Below, in pieces: positions 37,375 to 46,845 of a DNA stretch of 64,000 nt. Numbering within the stretch: position 1 is the first letter of the stretch; each line of letters opens with the position of its first letter. This DNA comes from Paraburkholderia sp. IMGN_8 (lineage in GTDB: Bacteria > Pseudomonadota > Gammaproteobacteria > Burkholderiales > Burkholderiaceae): positions 1,550,001 through 1,614,000 of the forward strand of contig NZ_CP150900.1 in the NCBI RefSeq assembly GCF_038050405.1. Reading direction: 5' to 3'. Under the pieces are notes generated by a model. That model had not been told where the DNA came from, made no database searches, and saw only the letters and a program-made list of their open reading frames with translations. The position numbers were made by a program, and so were the translations under genes.

Positions 37375-38349
37375 ATGCATCCTGCCATGAATACCATCCC
37401 CGTTCGAGTAGTTGCCGCAGAAACCATTGCAGAAGGGATCCGTCTGCTGAAGCTGGCGCCCCAGGACGGATCTATGTTGCCGCCCTGGGAGCCTGGCTCG
37501 CACATAGATTTGCATCTTGAACAGGGAATCACCCGACAGTACTCGCTGTGTGGATCGTACACCGACACATCGACGTATGAGGTCGCCGTCAAGCTGGAGG
37601 CTGAATCGCGTGGTGGTTCGAAGTTTGTCCACGAGTCGTTGCGAGTCGGTAGCGAACTGAGCATCTCTGCGCCACGCAATCATTTCACGATGAGTGCCCA
37701 AGCCGGCCACAGTCTACTCGTAGCCGGTGGGATTGGCATTACACCGATTATCAGCATGGCGCGCCAGTTCCATGATCGGGACCATACGTTCGAGTTGCTG
37801 TATTTCACTCGATCCGAAGCGCTCACCGCATTCCGCGACGAACTGGACAGCGGGCCGCTCAAGGGCTCGTGTCGGCTGCTGTTTGGCCAGGAGCGCGATG
37901 CCGTCGAGGCGGCGTTGGACGATGCGCTTCGCAACCGGCGCGACGGTGGTCATCTGTACCTGTGTGGACCGAAGCCGTTTATGGACACGGTTCGCATGGT
38001 CGCGGCACGTCACGGCTGGCCCGATGACGCGGTTCATCTGGAATATTTCGCCGCTGGGGCGTCGTCGGACACTGAGCCTCAAACGTCATTCGACCTGAAG
38101 CTCGCACGTTCGGACAAGACTTTCACGATACCGGCGGACAAGACGATTGTCGACGTGCTCCGCGAGCATGGAACGGACATTGAGACCTCCTGCGAGCAGG
38201 GGGTTTGTGGAACCTGCGTGGTGAACGTACTGGAAGGATGCCCCGAGCACCGCGACTATTTTCTCACCGCGCAGGAGCACGCACGGGGAGACTGCATGGC
38301 GGTATGTGTCTCACGTTCGCGTTCGAAGTTGCTGGTAATCGATCTATAA
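37375..38349 (+). CDS. Reductase component of Rieske oxygenase (class IA type)
   Basis: Transfers electrons from NAD(P)H to the oxygenase. 324 residues: an N-terminal FMN-binding ferredoxin-reductase domain (RQYSLCGSY, then LLVAGGIGITPIISMA and YLCGPKPFMD) and a C-terminal plant-type [2Fe-2S] domain with ligands C273, C278, C281 and C311 (CEQGVCGTC). Phthalate dioxygenase reductase and VanB have this order. Start: ATG at 37375 or 37387; neither has a good ribosome-binding site. Co-transcribed with the large subunit. Confidence 0.9.
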   Translation: MHPAMNTIPVRVVAAETIAEGIRLLKLAPQDGSMLPPWEPGSHIDLHLEQGITRQYSLCGSYTDTSTYEVAVKLEAESRGGSKFVHESLRVGSELSISAPRNHFTMSAQAGHSLLVAGGIGITPIISMARQFHDRDHTFELLYFTRSEALTAFRDELDSGPLKGSCRLLFGQERDAVEAALDDALRNRRDGGHLYLCGPKPFMDTVRMVAARHGWPDDAVHLEYFAAGASSDTEPQTSFDLKLARSDKTFTIPADKTIVDVLREHGTDIETSCEQGVCGTCVVNVLEGCPEHRDYFLTAQEHARGDCMAVCVSRSRSKLLVIDL

Positions 38350-38405
38350 GCCAAGGGCCGCCGTCAAAAGCGGACCCCTATTAGAAAAATATCTGGAGAC
38401 AAGAA

Positions 38406-39590
38406 GTGTCGAAGCGATTTGGCAGGACCGGCTGTGCGCGCGTGTTAGCCGCAAGCGTGCTCGTAATAATTCCCGCGAAAAACGTGCTGGCAGTCGACGG
38501 TATCGCGCTCAGCGGCACCGGGGTCATGTCCGCCGGTATGGGTGGGACCTCGATTGCATTTCCCCAGGACACTACGGCCGCCGCCGACAATCCTGCTGGA
38601 ATGGGGTTAGTGGGTTCGCGAACTGACTTCGGAGTTCAGTTTCTGGAACCGTTGACCGACTTCGACTACGGGAGCGAGTCCAACAAGCTGCATACCGGGA
38701 AAGTGTATCCGGTTCCCAATGGAGGCGCGAACTGGCAGATCACGCCGCGGCTGACGTTGGGTGTGTCGTTGTTTGGGGTCGGAGTGGGCACGAGTTATGG
38801 TCGACCCGCGCTTCCGATCGCTGGTGCGGGAGTTGCACAATCGAGCTTGCAGACGGCGATTGCCGCGCCGACAGTAACGTATAGGATTACAGAGCACAAC
38901 ATCATTGGTATCAGTCTCGCGTTGGCCTACGAGCGCTTCTCGGCGAACGGCGCAATCGTCCCCACGAACGACGGGACACTCGAGCCACTACCTTCGCACG
39001 GCGTGTCGAACGCGTTCGGCTACGGTGCACGGGTCGGTTATATCTGGCAGCCGACACCGGCATTTACCTTCGGTGCGAGTTATGCCAGCCGCATCCGGAT
39101 GAGTAAGCTGGCCGGCTACGAAAACGACCTGCTGGCGGGTGGCGGCGGGCGAATCGATATCGGCGCGCAATACGGGGCCGGCATTGCCTACAAGATCATA
39201 CCGAGCGTCACACTCGCGGCGGACTGGCTGCATATGGAGTTTTCCAACACGGTCATCGGTTCGGCGCAGGGATTCGGCTGGCAAAACCAGGATTTCTTCC
39301 GCCTCGGTGCAGCATGGGACGTCAACTCGCGGTGGACCTTGCGGACGGGATTCTCGCGCGGGAACCATCCGATCGGACCGTCAGTGGTTGCGCAGAACCT
39401 TCTTTCGGCGATGCCGGTCTCAACGGCGATTTCGGCGGGCGCGACGTACCGCTTCAACAAGACCGATGAAGTGAGCGGAGTATTTGAATATGGATTCCCT
39501 GTCACGGTGACCGGTGACGGTGTCAGTACCGGATTCAGCGAAAGAACTAAAACTGAGGTTTTTGGCGTCAGTTACGGGCACAGCTTCTAG
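38406..39590 (+). CDS. FadL/TodX-type outer-membrane transport protein
   Basis: 394 residues, predicted 14-strand barrel of the FadL family that admits hydrophobic aromatic or fatty substrates. N-terminal signal ends around KNVLAVDGIAL, followed by the family's NPAG motif in AAADNPAGMGLVG and alternating strand segments (FGYGARVGYIWQPTPAFTFG). The C-terminus ends FGVSYGHSF with a terminal Phe. GTG start, with a TCTGGAGAC site upstream. Its presence alongside a general porin suggests that the oxygenase substrate is a neutral or hydrophobic aromatic, not a simple dicarboxylate. Confidence 0.85.
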   Translation: MSKRFGRTGCARVLAASVLVIIPAKNVLAVDGIALSGTGVMSAGMGGTSIAFPQDTTAAADNPAGMGLVGSRTDFGVQFLEPLTDFDYGSESNKLHTGKVYPVPNGGANWQITPRLTLGVSLFGVGVGTSYGRPALPIAGAGVAQSSLQTAIAAPTVTYRITEHNIIGISLALAYERFSANGAIVPTNDGTLEPLPSHGVSNAFGYGARVGYIWQPTPAFTFGASYASRIRMSKLAGYENDLLAGGGGRIDIGAQYGAGIAYKIIPSVTLAADWLHMEFSNTVIGSAQGFGWQNQDFFRLGAAWDVNSRWTLRTGFSRGNHPIGPSVVAQNLLSAMPVSTAISAGATYRFNKTDEVSGVFEYGFPVTVTGDGVSTGFSERTKTEVFGVSYGHSF

Positions 39591-39765
39591 TGTCATGAGT
39601 TACAAATTCGCATACAAAATCTACGCCTTAGTAACCATGGACACGTTGTCGCGATAACCCTTTACGGATTGTGCGAAGGGACCGAACTCCTTGGGTACTA
39701 CCTGCGAAGTGGAAAAGGGAACGTCGGCCGACCCTTAAGCAGAGGCGAGTTTGAAGGAGAAGCAA

Positions 39766-40002
39766 ATGGAAAAGGCGGAAAGGTCCTTGCGATTCATGGT
39801 GGAAAAATGGCTGGTGATGGCTCCTTTAGTGTCGGTTCGGGTGACGCGAGGAAGTCGCGCACGCTCGAATCAGAGGCGCTATGTCTGCGTCGAGGCATTG
39901 CAATCGGCAGGTACGTTTGCAATCTATTTATTCCGTCAAGTCGACGGTACCTGGGATGTGTTCCCGGCTGATGCTGAACGTCCGGCGATGAGTGTTTTTT
40001 GA
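39766..40002 (+). CDS. Small hypothetical protein 1
   Basis: 78 residues from the ATG at 39766 (MEKAERSLRFMVEKWLVM), preceded by an AAGGAG site 6 bases upstream. The protein is basic and contains VRVTRGSRARSNQRRYVCVE, then FAIYLFRQVDGTWDVFP. Not recognised. Lies between the FadL gene and the aldehyde dehydrogenase gene. There is no membrane segment and only one cysteine, so it is a soluble basic protein. It seems to be a genuine gene because of its start signal and its partner. Confidence 0.6.
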   Translation: MEKAERSLRFMVEKWLVMAPLVSVRVTRGSRARSNQRRYVCVEALQSAGTFAIYLFRQVDGTWDVFPADAERPAMSVF

Positions 40003-40075
40003 TGTGCGGCGCGATTGGGATATCTGCGCATGTGAATGAACGCCGGTTGCGTCTACAACTGAGAAGGGGTTCGCT

Positions 40076-40285
40076 GTGTTCAACGAATCAAGTCAACTAC
40101 CGTGTGAGTACGAGCAAGATCTGGACGCGTGGACATGTGCTTGGTACGACGCAGCCGTCGCAATGGACTTTATCCGATCGCCCTACCACCCCGACACTGA
40201 GACCCTAAAACGCCTTCATGGCTACTTCCACGCCGGGCTGTTGCCTGCGGAAGCGGCTGAAGCATGCTTTGGGCGAAAACACTGA
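40076..40285 (+). CDS. Small hypothetical protein 2
   Basis: 69 residues from a GTG at 40076 with an AAGGGG site 8 bases upstream. The protein contains CEYEQDLDAWTCAWYDAAVA and PYHPDTETLKRLHGYFHAGL. Acidic and soluble. Not recognised. It follows small protein 1 in the same direction and could be co-transcribed; whether the two interact cannot be told from the sequence. Confidence 0.55.
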   Translation: MFNESSQLPCEYEQDLDAWTCAWYDAAVAMDFIRSPYHPDTETLKRLHGYFHAGLLPAEAAEACFGRKH

Positions 40286-40465
40286 AAAGGCGTTGCCTAA
40301 TCGTATCGTTGTTCGAGCAGTTCCCGCTCTGCGAAAGACAAACAACGAGCCAAATAATGTAATGAATTTTCAACTCATGAAACTAGGTCGTATGGCCGGG
40401 AATCGCTGCCGGTGAGACCGGATGTCGGATCCCGTAACGAAGAACCCCTAATATCAGGAGAGTCC

Positions 40466-41962
40466 ATGTCTACTTTTCCGTTTGATCCGAAGTCCGAACT
40501 GAGTGGCAACGTGTTGTCCGGGTTTTACATCGACGGACAGTGGGTGCAGCCTTGCTCCAACGCATCCGTCTCGCTCATCGCGCCGTCGACCGGGCAGGCA
40601 TTCGCATCAGTTCCGCTTGCGGACACCGCGGATGTGGACAAAGCCGTCGATGCCGCGCGAAGAGCCTTCGACACGGGTCCCTGGCCGAGCATGTCCGGTG
40701 CTGAACGCGCCGCTTGCCTGCAAAGGATGTCGGCGGCGCTCGTTTCCCGTATGACCCTCCTGTCGCGTATCTGGACCGCCGAAGTCGGTGCGCCTCTCTG
40801 GTTCGCCAATATGTTCGTCCCTACGGCGAGGGCAATGTTTGACTACTACGCCGAACTGGCGTCGACTTTCGGTTTCGAGGAAAGCCGCTCGACGCGAGGT
40901 GGCGAAGCCATGATTATCCGCCACCCCGTCGGCGTGACTGCGCTGATCGCGCCCTGGAACGCGCAGTTGCCGATTCTTTCGTACAAGCTCAGTGCAGCGT
41001 TGGCAGCGGGATGTACGGTAGTAGTCAAAGCGCCGCCCGAAGCGCCGCTCGACGCACTGGTCGTGGCGGAATGTGCGCACGAGGCAGGTCTGCCGCCCGG
41101 TGTGCTCAACGTGATCACCGCCGACGCGGAACGGGGGGCACATCTGGTGGCGAAGCGGGAAGTGGACAAAGTGAGTTTCACCGGCAGTACTGCGACCGGA
41201 AAGCTGATTGCAAAGACCTGCTCAGATCGGCTTGCGAGAGTGACGCTCGAATTGGGCGGGAAATCTGCCGCTATCGTTCTCGACGACGCGGAGCTGAACC
41301 CGACCCTTGCTGCGCTGGCGCCGGTCACCATGCCGTTCTCGGGGCAAATCTGCTTCGCGCAGACACGGATACTGGTTCCGCGCAGCCGCGAGAAAGAGTT
41401 CATCGAAGCGTATAGCGCGATTATTGGCGGTCTCAAGGTGGGGGACCCCTGGGACATGACCACGCAGATCGGGCCCGTTGCGAGTCAGCGCCAGCTCGAT
41501 CGAGTCATCAGATACATCGAAACGGGGAGCAACGAAGGAGCGCGGATCACGACGGGAGGTGGCAGGAGTTCTAAATATGATCAAGGGTTCTTTGTCGAGC
41601 CTACGGTGTTCGCCGGCGTGACGTCCGAAATGACGATTGCCCGGGAAGAAATATTCGGGCCTGTCGTTTCGATCATCGCCTACGACGACGTCGATCAGGC
41701 GGTGGCACTGGCGAACGATACTGACTTCGGTTTAAGTGGCACGGTGTTCACTAGCGATGTCGAGCGCGGCTACGCGACCGCGCGCCGGATCAGGACCGGG
41801 AACGTCTCGGTCAACGGCCTCGAGATGGCGCCCAACATACCGTTCGGGGGGTTCAAGCAGTCGGGGATCGGCAGAGAGGGCGGTCCCGAGGGCTTGAGCG
41901 CGTTCCTGGAAGACCAGGCGATTTATCTTCCGGCTGGTTCACCGCGCGTGCGGCAGGAGTGA
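40466..41962 (+). CDS. Aldehyde dehydrogenase
   Basis: NAD(P)-dependent oxidation of an aldehyde to a carboxylate. 498 residues. The catalytic Cys296 (GQICFAQTR) and general-base Glu262 (TLELGGKS) are present, as are the cofactor motif FTGSTATGK and IREEIFGPV-type residues (REEIFGPVVSI). The start MSTFPFDPKSEL follows an AGGAGAG site. Translated 4 bases before the GMC gene, so the pair probably turns an alcohol into an acid in two steps. Close families include betaine-aldehyde, vanillin and benzaldehyde dehydrogenases; the exact substrate is unknown. Confidence 0.9.
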   Translation: MSTFPFDPKSELSGNVLSGFYIDGQWVQPCSNASVSLIAPSTGQAFASVPLADTADVDKAVDAARRAFDTGPWPSMSGAERAACLQRMSAALVSRMTLLSRIWTAEVGAPLWFANMFVPTARAMFDYYAELASTFGFEESRSTRGGEAMIIRHPVGVTALIAPWNAQLPILSYKLSAALAAGCTVVVKAPPEAPLDALVVAECAHEAGLPPGVLNVITADAERGAHLVAKREVDKVSFTGSTATGKLIAKTCSDRLARVTLELGGKSAAIVLDDAELNPTLAALAPVTMPFSGQICFAQTRILVPRSREKEFIEAYSAIIGGLKVGDPWDMTTQIGPVASQRQLDRVIRYIETGSNEGARITTGGGRSSKYDQGFFVEPTVFAGVTSEMTIAREEIFGPVVSIIAYDDVDQAVALANDTDFGLSGTVFTSDVERGYATARRIRTGNVSVNGLEMAPNIPFGGFKQSGIGREGGPEGLSAFLEDQAIYLPAGSPRVRQE

Positions 41963-41966
41963 GGCG

Positions 41967-43610
41967 ATGGACTACGACTATATTGTGATTGGTGCTGGCA
42001 GTGCTGGCTGCGTGACGGCGAGCCGCCTGGTTCGCGAGTGGGGGGCTCGGGTGCTTCTGCTTGAGGCAGGACCACCGGCGAACAGCGCGCTTATCCGCAT
42101 GCCGGCCGGCACGTTCAAGATGCTCTTTAACGGTAGCCCTTATATCAAGCGTTACACAACGGCACATCAGTCATCGCTGGGCGACCGCGCGGTTTCCATT
42201 CCGCAGGGGAACGTGGTTGGCGGCGGAAGTTCAGTGAATGCGATGGCCTATACGAGAGGATCTCGCGCTGATTACGATCGCTGGGTCGCCGCAACCGGCG
42301 ATCCCGGCTGGTCGTGGGACGGCCTGATTCCGTATTTCCGCAAACAGGAAGGCAACCAGCGACTCGACAATGAAGCTCACGGTGCGGACGGCCCGTTAAA
42401 GGTATCGGATCCGTTGTACAGGGCCGACGTGGCGGACCGGTTCGTGCGGGCGATGCAGCGTCAGGGCTTGCCGTTTGCCACAGACTTCAATGCCGGAACG
42501 CTGCGCGGGGTAGGTTACATGCAGACCACCACGCACGGGGGACAACGATGTAGCGCAGCGGATGCGTTTCTCGCTCCGGTTATGTCCGATCCGCGCCTGT
42601 CGCTGATTACCCACGCCAACGTGCAACGCATTCTGTTCAACGGGGATCGCGCTATCGGCGTCGAATATATGGCGGGCGGTGCGCTGGTGCGTGCACGAGC
42701 GTCGGCTGAAATAATTGTTTGTGCAGGCGCGTTCGCGACACCCAAGCTGCTCATGCTGTCCGGCATCGGTCCCGCTGCGCATCTGCGCGAGCATGGGGTG
42801 GACGTGCGCATCGATTCGCCCGGTGTCGGCGAAAACCTGCAGGATCATAACGTCGCAGTCGTGTCGATGACCACCCGCGGACAACACGGATACTTCGGCG
42901 AGGACAGGGGGCGTCGTGCGCTGTTGAACGGACTCCAATATCTTGCGTTCCACAACGGCCCGATTGCATCGAACGGTGCGGAAACCATGGCATTCGTCAA
43001 TCTTCGGGTGCCGAGTGGGGAACCGGATCTGCAACTTTATTGCATTGGCGTCATGTGGCCGGATCCCCTAGCTCCGAAGCCGACCTACGGGATGACGCTG
43101 ATGGCAAACCTTGTACAGCCTCGGTCTCGCGGAACCGTGCGGCTGATATCGGCAGACCCTGCAGATGACGCGCTCGTCAGTCCGAACTGGCTCGCCGATG
43201 ATGAAGATACGAAGCGACTCGTCGAAGCGATACGGTATCTGAGAGGCATCGCGGCCCGCGAGCCGTTTGCGTCCATCGTGACAGAAGAGGTTGGACCGGG
43301 AACCAAGCTGCAGTCGGACGATGAACTCTCCGATTACATCAGACGAACCACGGAATCCAACTACCATCCGGTTGGCACGTGCAGGATGGGACACCCCAAC
43401 GATTTTATGTCGGTCTTGACTCCGGATCTCAAGGTGAAGGGCGTCAACGGCTTGCGCGTGTTCGACGCATCGATGATGCCGTCGATCATCAGTTCCAATA
43501 CGAACGCGACGGTCATGGCCGTTGCTGATCGTGCGGTCGACATAATGATGTCACGGACCATGGCGGCGCCTTCCGCCGGCGGCGATGTGTTAGCGATGCA
43601 ATCCGAGTGA
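41967..43610 (+). CDS. GMC-family alcohol oxidoreductase
   Basis: FAD-dependent oxidation of an alcohol to an aldehyde. 547 residues. N-terminal FAD motif YIVIGAGSAGCVTASRL; GMC signatures GNVVGGGSSVNAMAYTRG and CAGAFATPKLLMLSGIGP. Active-site His467 lies in NYHPVGTC and a C-terminal Asn in SSNTNATVMAVADRAVD. The start follows the aldehyde dehydrogenase stop by 4 bases with a GAGGCG site. Related enzymes include choline and aryl-alcohol oxidases/dehydrogenases. Directly pairs with the upstream dehydrogenase to give alcohol to aldehyde to acid. Confidence 0.9.
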   Translation: MDYDYIVIGAGSAGCVTASRLVREWGARVLLLEAGPPANSALIRMPAGTFKMLFNGSPYIKRYTTAHQSSLGDRAVSIPQGNVVGGGSSVNAMAYTRGSRADYDRWVAATGDPGWSWDGLIPYFRKQEGNQRLDNEAHGADGPLKVSDPLYRADVADRFVRAMQRQGLPFATDFNAGTLRGVGYMQTTTHGGQRCSAADAFLAPVMSDPRLSLITHANVQRILFNGDRAIGVEYMAGGALVRARASAEIIVCAGAFATPKLLMLSGIGPAAHLREHGVDVRIDSPGVGENLQDHNVAVVSMTTRGQHGYFGEDRGRRALLNGLQYLAFHNGPIASNGAETMAFVNLRVPSGEPDLQLYCIGVMWPDPLAPKPTYGMTLMANLVQPRSRGTVRLISADPADDALVSPNWLADDEDTKRLVEAIRYLRGIAAREPFASIVTEEVGPGTKLQSDDELSDYIRRTTESNYHPVGTCRMGHPNDFMSVLTPDLKVKGVNGLRVFDASMMPSIISSNTNATVMAVADRAVDIMMSRTMAAPSAGGDVLAMQSE

Positions 43611-43719
43611 AACCATGGCGACGGCGCGGGCCTGTGCAGCGGGAGACTCTTCCTGCCGTTTCGGCCGCGTTTCTTAGTGTGCTTTGGGTAAGTGCTCTTT
43701 GCACAAACAGGCTGGACTT

Positions 43720-45213
43720 ATGACGTCAAATGCACGCCGCCCCCTCGTAATGGTGGCGCTTGATGGCCAGGTGAAATACGTCAACGAAGCGTTCGTGGAA
43801 TCGCTCGGCTGGTCCCGCGACGCTTTGCTCGACGTGGCGGCATCGTCGCTACTCGCGGACATACCGAAGGCTGTTTTGCTAGACATTCAGAAGACAGTGA
43901 GAGGCAATCGCCCGTGGATCGGATTTCTGCCTTATCGAACTGTGACTGAGGAGATTTTCTGGGCCCGGTCCAATATTATGCCCAGCCGGTCCGGCAAGCG
44001 AGCGGTTGCACTTATTGAACCCGTTGAGCCCGCAGAAATAGCGGAAGTGGCCCATGCGTACCAGATGATGGGTGACACCAACACGGACTGGTCGATCCGT
44101 GCCGGAAGAGTCACCAGGAAAAGATGGTTCAGTTATCTACCTGGAATCGCGCGCGTGAGCTTGCGTTGGAAGATTGCAAGCATTGTTCTCGGATTATTTC
44201 TAGCATCGTTTGTGGCTTGCACCGTAACGTCAAAGGGTATCTCTCCCGAAATCGTGTGCGTTTTCCTGCTTCTGATTTTCGTCATTGCCGGTTCACTGTT
44301 GGTAAACATGTTTTATCGGCCTTTGCGGGAAATCACCCGGGTGGCTGTTAGTTTGGCCGCCGGTCAATTGGACATAGCACCTGGCGTACCGCATGATGAT
44401 GAAATAGGGGATGTGCAGCTTTTGCTCAATCAGGCGATCCTGAACTTGCGGACCACGGTCGCCGATGTGCGTGATGGTGTGATACATCTGTCGTCGGGGA
44501 CGGGAATGCTTTCTAGTGGAAATCAGGACTTGTCGGTAAGAACCGATCAACAGGTCAGCAGTATTCAAAATACCGCTGCCAGTGTGGAGGAGCTTAACGC
44601 GACCATTTCTAACAACATGGAATCAGCCGCTGAAGCCGATCGACTTGCGCGCGAATCGACGCTTGTGGCCCGCGCGGGAGGAGAGATAGTCGAACGCGTC
44701 ATCGAGATCATGCGCCAGGTTGATGCGTCAAGTTCGAAGAGCGAGAACATAATTGGCGAGATAGACGGAATCGCGTTTCAAACAAACATTCTCGCACTGA
44801 ATGCAGCGGTCGAAGCGGCTCGCGCTGGGCCCGACGGCCGCAGCTTCGCGGTCGTCGCGTCCGAGGTACGGGCTCTCGCCCAACGAAGCGCAGCGGCTGC
44901 TAACGAAATTCGTATCCTTGCCACGAATAGCCTCAATCTGGCACGTGAGGGACGCGGCGTGGCGGAGAAAGCAGGTGCGAGAATGCGAGAAACGGAGTCT
45001 GCCGTAGCAGTAGTCAGTAACCTGATTCGAGAGATAAAGGAAGCGTGTTCCGAGCAACGACATGGGATGGTGCAAATCGAGAAGTCCATGGCGGCGATAG
45101 ACCTGACGACGCAACAGAATTCGGTGCTTGTCGACGCCGTTACATCCATCTCGGAAGAGATGCGCGAGCGAGCCGTTGGAGTCGCGCAAGCCGTTTCCTT
45201 GTTTGACATTTGA
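43720..45213 (+). CDS. Aer-like methyl-accepting chemotaxis protein
   Basis: 497 residues: an N-terminal PAS domain ([20 protein letters not shown], then PWIGFLPYR), two membrane segments at roughly 147-165 and 178-198, a HAMP-like stretch, and the chemoreceptor signalling hairpin with tip [20 protein letters not shown]. The PAS-first layout without a periplasmic loop is that of Aer and of energy-taxis receptors, which sense redox changes during metabolism. The start is the ATG at 43720; an upstream TTG is in frame but less likely. Lies 109 bases after the GMC gene and before an AraC gene, suggesting chemotaxis toward the compound degraded here. Confidence 0.88.
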   Translation: MTSNARRPLVMVALDGQVKYVNEAFVESLGWSRDALLDVAASSLLADIPKAVLLDIQKTVRGNRPWIGFLPYRTVTEEIFWARSNIMPSRSGKRAVALIEPVEPAEIAEVAHAYQMMGDTNTDWSIRAGRVTRKRWFSYLPGIARVSLRWKIASIVLGLFLASFVACTVTSKGISPEIVCVFLLLIFVIAGSLLVNMFYRPLREITRVAVSLAAGQLDIAPGVPHDDEIGDVQLLLNQAILNLRTTVADVRDGVIHLSSGTGMLSSGNQDLSVRTDQQVSSIQNTAASVEELNATISNNMESAAEADRLARESTLVARAGGEIVERVIEIMRQVDASSSKSENIIGEIDGIAFQTNILALNAAVEAARAGPDGRSFAVVASEVRALAQRSAAAANEIRILATNSLNLAREGRGVAEKAGARMRETESAVAVVSNLIREIKEACSEQRHGMVQIEKSMAAIDLTTQQNSVLVDAVTSISEEMRERAVGVAQAVSLFDI

Positions 45214-45247
45214 CGTGAAGCTTCCGTTGATCGCGCGAGGGTTCTGC

Positions 45248-46243
45248 ATGGCCAACGCGATGGATAAAGATTACGAACGTCATGTCCCCATTCGAGAGGG
45301 CGATCACCCATTTCGCTGGACATCATCACGCCAGGATGTGCTATCCCAGATCCTTACGTTGATCCGTTTGCGTGGGGAAACCGTGTATCGCGGCGAACTG
45401 ACGGTGGCGTCCGGAATCGTACTACCTACGGGGCCTGCTCACTTTTACTTCGTCGGTCAGGGTAAGATGGTGATCATTCCTGCATCGTCGGAACCGGTGG
45501 GAATGCAGAAGGGAGACTTGGTACTATTGTCGCGAGGCGATGGGCATACGATCATCGATAGCGCGTCTTCCCATGACGCAGGCGTCGAACCTCTGGGTCC
45601 GGCGCATTTCGACTCGCGTAAGCTTTTTCAGCACTGTGGAAACGATCCTGCAAGTGCTGTGAGCTTCATCGGTGGATCGTTTTTTTTCGACGGAAACCCG
45701 CTGACAGCTGCCCTATCTGTGCTGCCTGGTGTCATTCATATTCCGGCTGTTGATGGTAGTGCCCCCGAGTGGCTCAGGGGCATCACCCATTTCCTGCTAG
45801 AGGAAGCGCACGATGCAGGTCCCGGTTCGTCATTGATGGTATCGAGACTTATTGATCTGCTTGTGATTCGCGCCTTACGCACCTGGGCCGGCGCGCACAC
45901 GACAAATCTCGCCCGTTTTGCTGGATTGAATGAGGAGCGAATTGGCCGTGTACTCCGCGCTATGCACGACGATCCGCAAAGAGATTGGACGCTTGCAGCG
46001 CTCGCCAATGTCGCCGCTATGTCGCGATCACTTTTCGCCGAGAAGTTTGTGACGGCAGTCGGAGAGCCTCCGTTACGGTATCTGGCTCGATGGCGGCTAA
46101 CTCTTGCGGCCGACCTGCTAAAGGCAGGCCAGCTGAAGGTTACCGAGGTGGCGCATCGAACCGGATATAACTCGGTCGGGGCCTTCAGTCGCGCATTCAA
46201 GGCACAATTCGACTGTCCGCCAAGTGGGGCAAACCGTCTATAG
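45248..46243 (+). CDS. AraC-family regulator with cupin sensor domain
   Basis: 331 residues. N-terminal cupin-type domain (FRWTSSRQDVLSQIL, HFYFVGQGKMVIIP, GDLVLLSRGDGHTI) and C-terminal double helix-turn-helix from about 225 (RVLRAMHDDPQRDWTLAALA, FVTAVGEPPLRYLARWRL, TEVAHRTGYNSVGAFSRAFK). Such proteins usually bind a small molecule and regulate nearby catabolic genes. It is 34 bases after the chemoreceptor gene in the same direction, so the aldehyde dehydrogenase-GMC-chemoreceptor-AraC set may be one operon. The start is set at 45248 because the 5' part of the open frame overlaps the preceding gene. Confidence 0.86.
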   Translation: MANAMDKDYERHVPIREGDHPFRWTSSRQDVLSQILTLIRLRGETVYRGELTVASGIVLPTGPAHFYFVGQGKMVIIPASSEPVGMQKGDLVLLSRGDGHTIIDSASSHDAGVEPLGPAHFDSRKLFQHCGNDPASAVSFIGGSFFFDGNPLTAALSVLPGVIHIPAVDGSAPEWLRGITHFLLEEAHDAGPGSSLMVSRLIDLLVIRALRTWAGAHTTNLARFAGLNEERIGRVLRAMHDDPQRDWTLAALANVAAMSRSLFAEKFVTAVGEPPLRYLARWRLTLAADLLKAGQLKVTEVAHRTGYNSVGAFSRAFKAQFDCPPSGANRL

Positions 46244-46380
46244 CTACTTGATAACGTTCGGGCTTGGAGGCGCTACTGGTTAGCGCAAGTAAAAGTAGTG
46301 TCTCGATGTTGTGGGGGCGCCGGACTCGGCCATGACGTTCTACCGAGGCGACGTAAGACCGCCGCTTCTTATGTCTAGGC

Positions 46381-46845
46381 TTAAATAATAAACACTGCTA
46401 CATATGCGATGACCAATGCTGTCAGATCTTCGATAACTGCGGCTGGACGGTCCCTTCCGCCGAATAGCTTTGCGAGACGCGAACGATATTCGAATCCGCT
46501 AAACGTACCAATTGCGGCACCGACAACACCGGTCACGGCACATCCAATCAGATTGCCGCTTGAGGCGCCGAGTACCGCTCCGCAAAATCCACCACTCACC
46601 AATCTCGGAATGAACTGCATCGGCACCTTCCGGCTGGGCGTCTTCGGTAGCTGATCTGTCACGAACTCCACAATGACAAGAATGCTGAAAATCCCGACGG
46701 CCCATACGCTGGACATGAACGAGGCCCACGTACCCAGATAATGGCTGGGGTTCGTGTAAGCTAGCCAGCTGATCGCGGCGGGCGCAATGAAAGTGCGTAG
46801 TCCGGCGACAATTCCTATGATAAGGGCGATGAGGTAGATAGACAT
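46381..46845 (-). CDS. Small integral membrane protein (DUF4126-like)
   Basis: 154 residues, four hydrophobic stretches: about 4-28, 44-64, 80-105 and 135-154. Contains ALIIGIVAGLRTFIAPAAIS and FVTDQLPKTPSRKVPMQ, the pattern of the DUF4126 family (in core, a small transporter-like protein of unknown function). The start MSIYLIALIIG has a GGAACC leader. Located alone after the AraC gene on the opposite strand. The function is not known. Confidence 0.75.
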   Translation of the reverse strand: MSIYLIALIIGIVAGLRTFIAPAAISWLAYTNPSHYLGTWASFMSSVWAVGIFSILVIVEFVTDQLPKTPSRKVPMQFIPRLVSGGFCGAVLGASSGNLIGCAVTGVVGAAIGTFSGFEYRSRLAKLFGGRDRPAAVIEDLTALVIAYVAVFII

